DNA of 7,597 nt from Nitrospirota bacterium (GTDB taxonomy: Bacteria; Nitrospirota; Thermodesulfovibrionia; Thermodesulfovibrionales; UBA1546): contig SCSY01000024.1 in the NCBI GenBank assembly GCA_004298625.1, positions 1 to 7,597 on the forward strand, written 5' to 3'. The position numbers and the translations under genes are program-made. Positions within the stretch are counted from its first letter, which is position 1. Each line of letters begins with the position of its first letter. Positions 5,772 through 7,597 of the stretch are shown here, in pieces. Below the pieces are notes generated by a model. The model was not told where the DNA came from, made no database searches, and saw nothing but the letters and a program-made list of their open reading frames with translations.

Positions 5772-7207
5772 TCTAAATTCCCCGGCAGATAATCCTTATA
5801 AATATTCCGCATGGCAAAAATATACCGGGTGCCGAGGTAAATAATCTTTACCATTTCCCTGAATGGCACCTTGACCTTGTTCACCCGCAGCGGGTTTGCC
5901 TGCAGCGCAACTCTCGACAGCTTTGCGAAATGAGCATAGAAGAGGTTCATGTCGAGCTTCGTCGGCAGAATGGTGTGCATGCAGTCGTAATAGAGGTAAG
6001 GATCAACTATATAATCGTCTTTATGCTGTTTCCAGAGTTCGGTCCCCGGCGACGGCGAGAACACGGTGAAGGTCACTTCCGCCGGGCAGACCCTTATTAT
6101 CTCCTTTTCGAGGTTCTTGAAATCCTGGACCGAGAAGTCGGGGTCCACCATGAAACTTGCGTGAAGAGTGATGCCGATCTCTTTCAGCAGTTCGACGGCC
6201 TTGCGGTTGGTGTCCACATTTGTGCGTTTTTTATATTTGTCAAGACGAGACCCGACCATGGCCTCCAGACCAACGTATACCACGCTCAGCCCTGCCTGCT
6301 TCCACAACCTGAAGAGGTCCGGATATTTGACGATCGTATCGGCTCGCGCCCAGCTGATATATTTTTTCCTGATGCCCTTCTCAAGCAGCAGGTTCGCGAT
6401 CTTTGTCAGTCGGTCCTTATTCAGAAATGTTTCGTCGTCAACAAAATATATATGGTCCTCGGGGATTTGTGCGATCTCGTCCACCACATCTTCGGGCTGA
6501 CGCTGAAGATATTTGCCGCGCATCAGGTGGTGCACTACGCAGAACGAGCACGAATAGGCGCAGCCCGTCGAGGTGCGCATGCTCGCAGTACGCGGAAAGA
6601 TCGTGTCGAGTTTCTTCTCTGTGCTTGAGGTCCAGACGCAGAAGTAACGGGAACGGTCCACGAGATCACGACGCGCTCGTGGTATCCGGTCAACAGGCGG
6701 AAATTCCGGAGGCGGGCCTGCCGCCTTTTCAGCAAAATCTGCGGACTTGGGTGAAAGGATGTTATCGCCGGATGAAAGCGGCTTATTGTCCTTATAGCGC
6801 CTAACGATCTCAGCAAAAGCCGTGCCTCCTTCTCCGCGCACGATGATATCAATGCCTTCGCCATTCAGGGCATAATCTGCCGGTGTAATCGTAGCGTGCG
6901 TGCCGCCTACCACAGTAACAATATCCGGGTTGATCTTCTTCGTGAGCGAAGCAAGTCTCTTAACCAGGCCGGACTGGCTGCTATAGCCGGTAAACCCGAC
7001 GATTTGCGGGCCGAATTGCCGTAATTTATTTTCGAAGCCGAGCACCGGGTCTTTCTCGAAGCTCAAGTCCTGGATGATGACCTCGTCTTCAGGCGGGACG
7101 CCCGCAGCGACCATTTCGAGTTCCAATGGTTCCAGGTGCAGAAAACCTTCCTGCAGGCGCTTAGCCACAAGAAGCTGCGGAGATGGTTTAACAAGCAGAA
7201 TTTTCAA
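5768..7207 (-). CDS. B12-binding radical SAM enzyme, HpnR-like C-methylase family
   Basis: This 479-residue protein has an N-terminal B12-binding domain (about 1-140; GFTGYSSQSG 71-80, VVGGTHATI 99-107) and a radical SAM core with C216-x3-C220-x2-C223 in TGCAYSCSFC. Past the core, YFVDDETFL (254-262), SFMVDPDF (351-358), FSPSPGTELW (383-392) and HTILPTKL (411-418) resemble, from memory, the order and spacing seen in hopanoid C-3 methylase HpnR and its relatives. A cobalamin- and SAM-dependent methyl transfer to an unactivated carbon is therefore the best guess. A hopanoid substrate is not shown, since no hopanoid genes are present. The start is TTG, supported by a strong Shine-Dalgarno sequence. 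The gene follows the FAD oxidoreductase by 15 bases and overlaps the ligase by 4. Its sampled rows are the most GC-rich of the operon. Confidence 0.92.
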   Translation of the reverse strand: MKILLVKPSPQLLVAKRLQEGFLHLEPLELEMVAAGVPPEDEVIIQDLSFEKDPVLGFENKLRQFGPQIVGFTGYSSQSGLVKRLASLTKKINPDIVTVVGGTHATITPADYALNGEGIDIIVRGEGGTAFAEIVRRYKDNKPLSSGDNILSPKSADFAEKAAGPPPEFPPVDRIPRARRDLVDRSRYFCVWTSSTEKKLDTIFPRTASMRTSTGCAYSCSFCVVHHLMRGKYLQRQPEDVVDEIAQIPEDHIYFVDDETFLNKDRLTKIANLLLEKGIRKKYISWARADTIVKYPDLFRLWKQAGLSVVYVGLEAMVGSRLDKYKKRTNVDTNRKAVELLKEIGITLHASFMVDPDFSVQDFKNLEKEIIRVCPAEVTFTVFSPSPGTELWKQHKDDYIVDPYLYYDCMHTILPTKLDMNLFYAHFAKLSRVALQANPLRVNKVKVPFREMVKIIYLGTRYIFAMRNIYKDYLPGNLE

Positions 7208-7212
7208 GTAAG

Positions 7213-7219
7213 CCTCCTT
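7213..7219 (-). promoter_or_regulatory. Shine-Dalgarno sequence fixing a TTG start
   Basis: The minus strand reads AAGGAGG, then 5 bases (CTTAC), then TTG AAA ATT CTG. No ATG is available at the right distance. The following residues MKILLVKPSP are the usual start of a B12-binding domain (compare MKILLVNPFG in the last gene of the operon). This makes TTG at 7205-7207 the start with good confidence. Confidence 0.8.
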
Positions 7220-7222
7220 AGA

Positions 7223-7597
7223 CTATTTCTTTGCCGAATGCAAAATCTCTTTTATATTATCCGGATAACTATTGTTTTTGCTATGGTATGCCGCTGCCTT
7301 GCCTGCCTGCTCTCCCAAGGCCATGCAGGTCCCCATCACTCGCGTGGAGCCAAGCGCTTCGTGCGTAACCGATATACAACGTCCCGCAGTGAGCAGGTTT
7401 CTAATACCCTTGACCATGAGACACCGGAATGGTATCTCGTAGTAATCTCCGCGAGGGACGTATTTATAGACTGTCCCTCTGGATCTGTCCCAAAGCTCTA
7501 TAGGCCAGGAGTTCTTCACTACGCCGTCTGAAAACTTCCGCGCAGAGAGCACGTCCTTTTCTGTGAGCGTGTACTCGCCGCAGACCCGTCTGCCCTC
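7223..7597 (-). CDS. FAD-dependent oxidoreductase, C-terminal fragment (5' end beyond window)
   Basis: The frame is open from the right edge for 124 codons to a stop at 7223-7225, so only the C-terminus is visible. The GTG at 7550-7552 is internal, since the 15 codons before it (EGRRVCGEYTLTEKD) belong to the family. The fragment shows RRVCGEYTLTEKDVLSARKF (residues 3-22) and the FAD-binding end of the FAD_oxidored family, AGRCISVTHEALGSTRVMG at 71-89, followed by GEQAGKAAA. Such flavoproteins carry out oxidations or reductions of small molecules; the glycine-rich N-terminal dinucleotide-binding motif should lie outside the window. It is 15 bases upstream of the HpnR-like gene and almost certainly in the same operon. 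A flavin redox step in the pathway is inference. Confidence 0.88.
   Translation of the reverse strand, partial: EGRRVCGEYTLTEKDVLSARKFSDGVVKNSWPIELWDRSRGTVYKYVPRGDYYEIPFRCLMVKGIRNLLTAGRCISVTHEALGSTRVMGTCMALGEQAGKAAAYHSKNNSYPDNIKEILHSAKK

Noticed and set aside
5930..6628. 232-codon plus-strand open frame opposite the HpnR-like gene
   Set aside because: It is antisense to a gene with clear B12 and radical SAM motifs. The translation has no recognisable domain, and the GC-rich codons of the real gene explain the missing stops.
7136..7531. Plus-strand open frame across the FAD oxidoreductase end
   Set aside because: It crosses the boundary between two real minus-strand genes and has no recognisable domain, while the opposite strand carries a clear flavoprotein C-terminus.

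Overview
The window is ordinary chromosomal DNA from a Gram-negative (diderm) bacterium. It carries a periplasmic Do-type protease and a PagL-like outer-membrane lipid A deacylase. Base composition is moderate and the gene families fit a deep-branching anaerobic lineage such as Nitrospirota or Desulfobacterota, but that placement is inference. No tRNA, rRNA, CRISPR array, transposase or attachment site was seen. Coding density is very high; the only real intergenic gap is 76 bases (2226-2301).

Left part (1-2301, minus strand): an HtrA/DegP-type serine protease at 759-2225 is followed 29 bases downstream by a membrane-anchored PIN/TRAM protein at 1-729. The latter runs off the left edge, so its TRAM end is missing. 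The 76-base gap to the right holds a good sigma70-type promoter for the protease. Its -10 hexamer lies in an 8-base palindrome, so the same box reads TATAAT on both strands and could also serve the divergent gene.

Middle (2302-2922, plus strand): a secreted PagL-family lipid A 3-O-deacylase-like protein. Its 3' end overlaps that of the operon to its right by 15 bases, tail to tail.

Right part (2908-7597, minus strand): a tightly packed operon transcribed leftward. In transcription order it encodes the C-terminal end of an FAD-dependent oxidoreductase (entering from the right edge), a B12-binding radical SAM enzyme resembling HpnR-type C-methylases, an AMP-forming acyl/aryl acid ligase, and a second B12-binding radical SAM enzyme. 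Spacings are 15 bases, a 4-base GTGA overlap and a 4-base ATGA overlap, so the genes are probably translationally coupled. Two cobalamin radical SAM enzymes, an acid-activating ligase and a flavoprotein suggest a small-molecule or lipid tailoring pathway: acid activation, C-methylation or other radical chemistry, and a redox step. The product cannot be named from this window. Sampled rows suggest GC content falls along the operon from the first radical SAM gene to the last, hinting at mosaic assembly.
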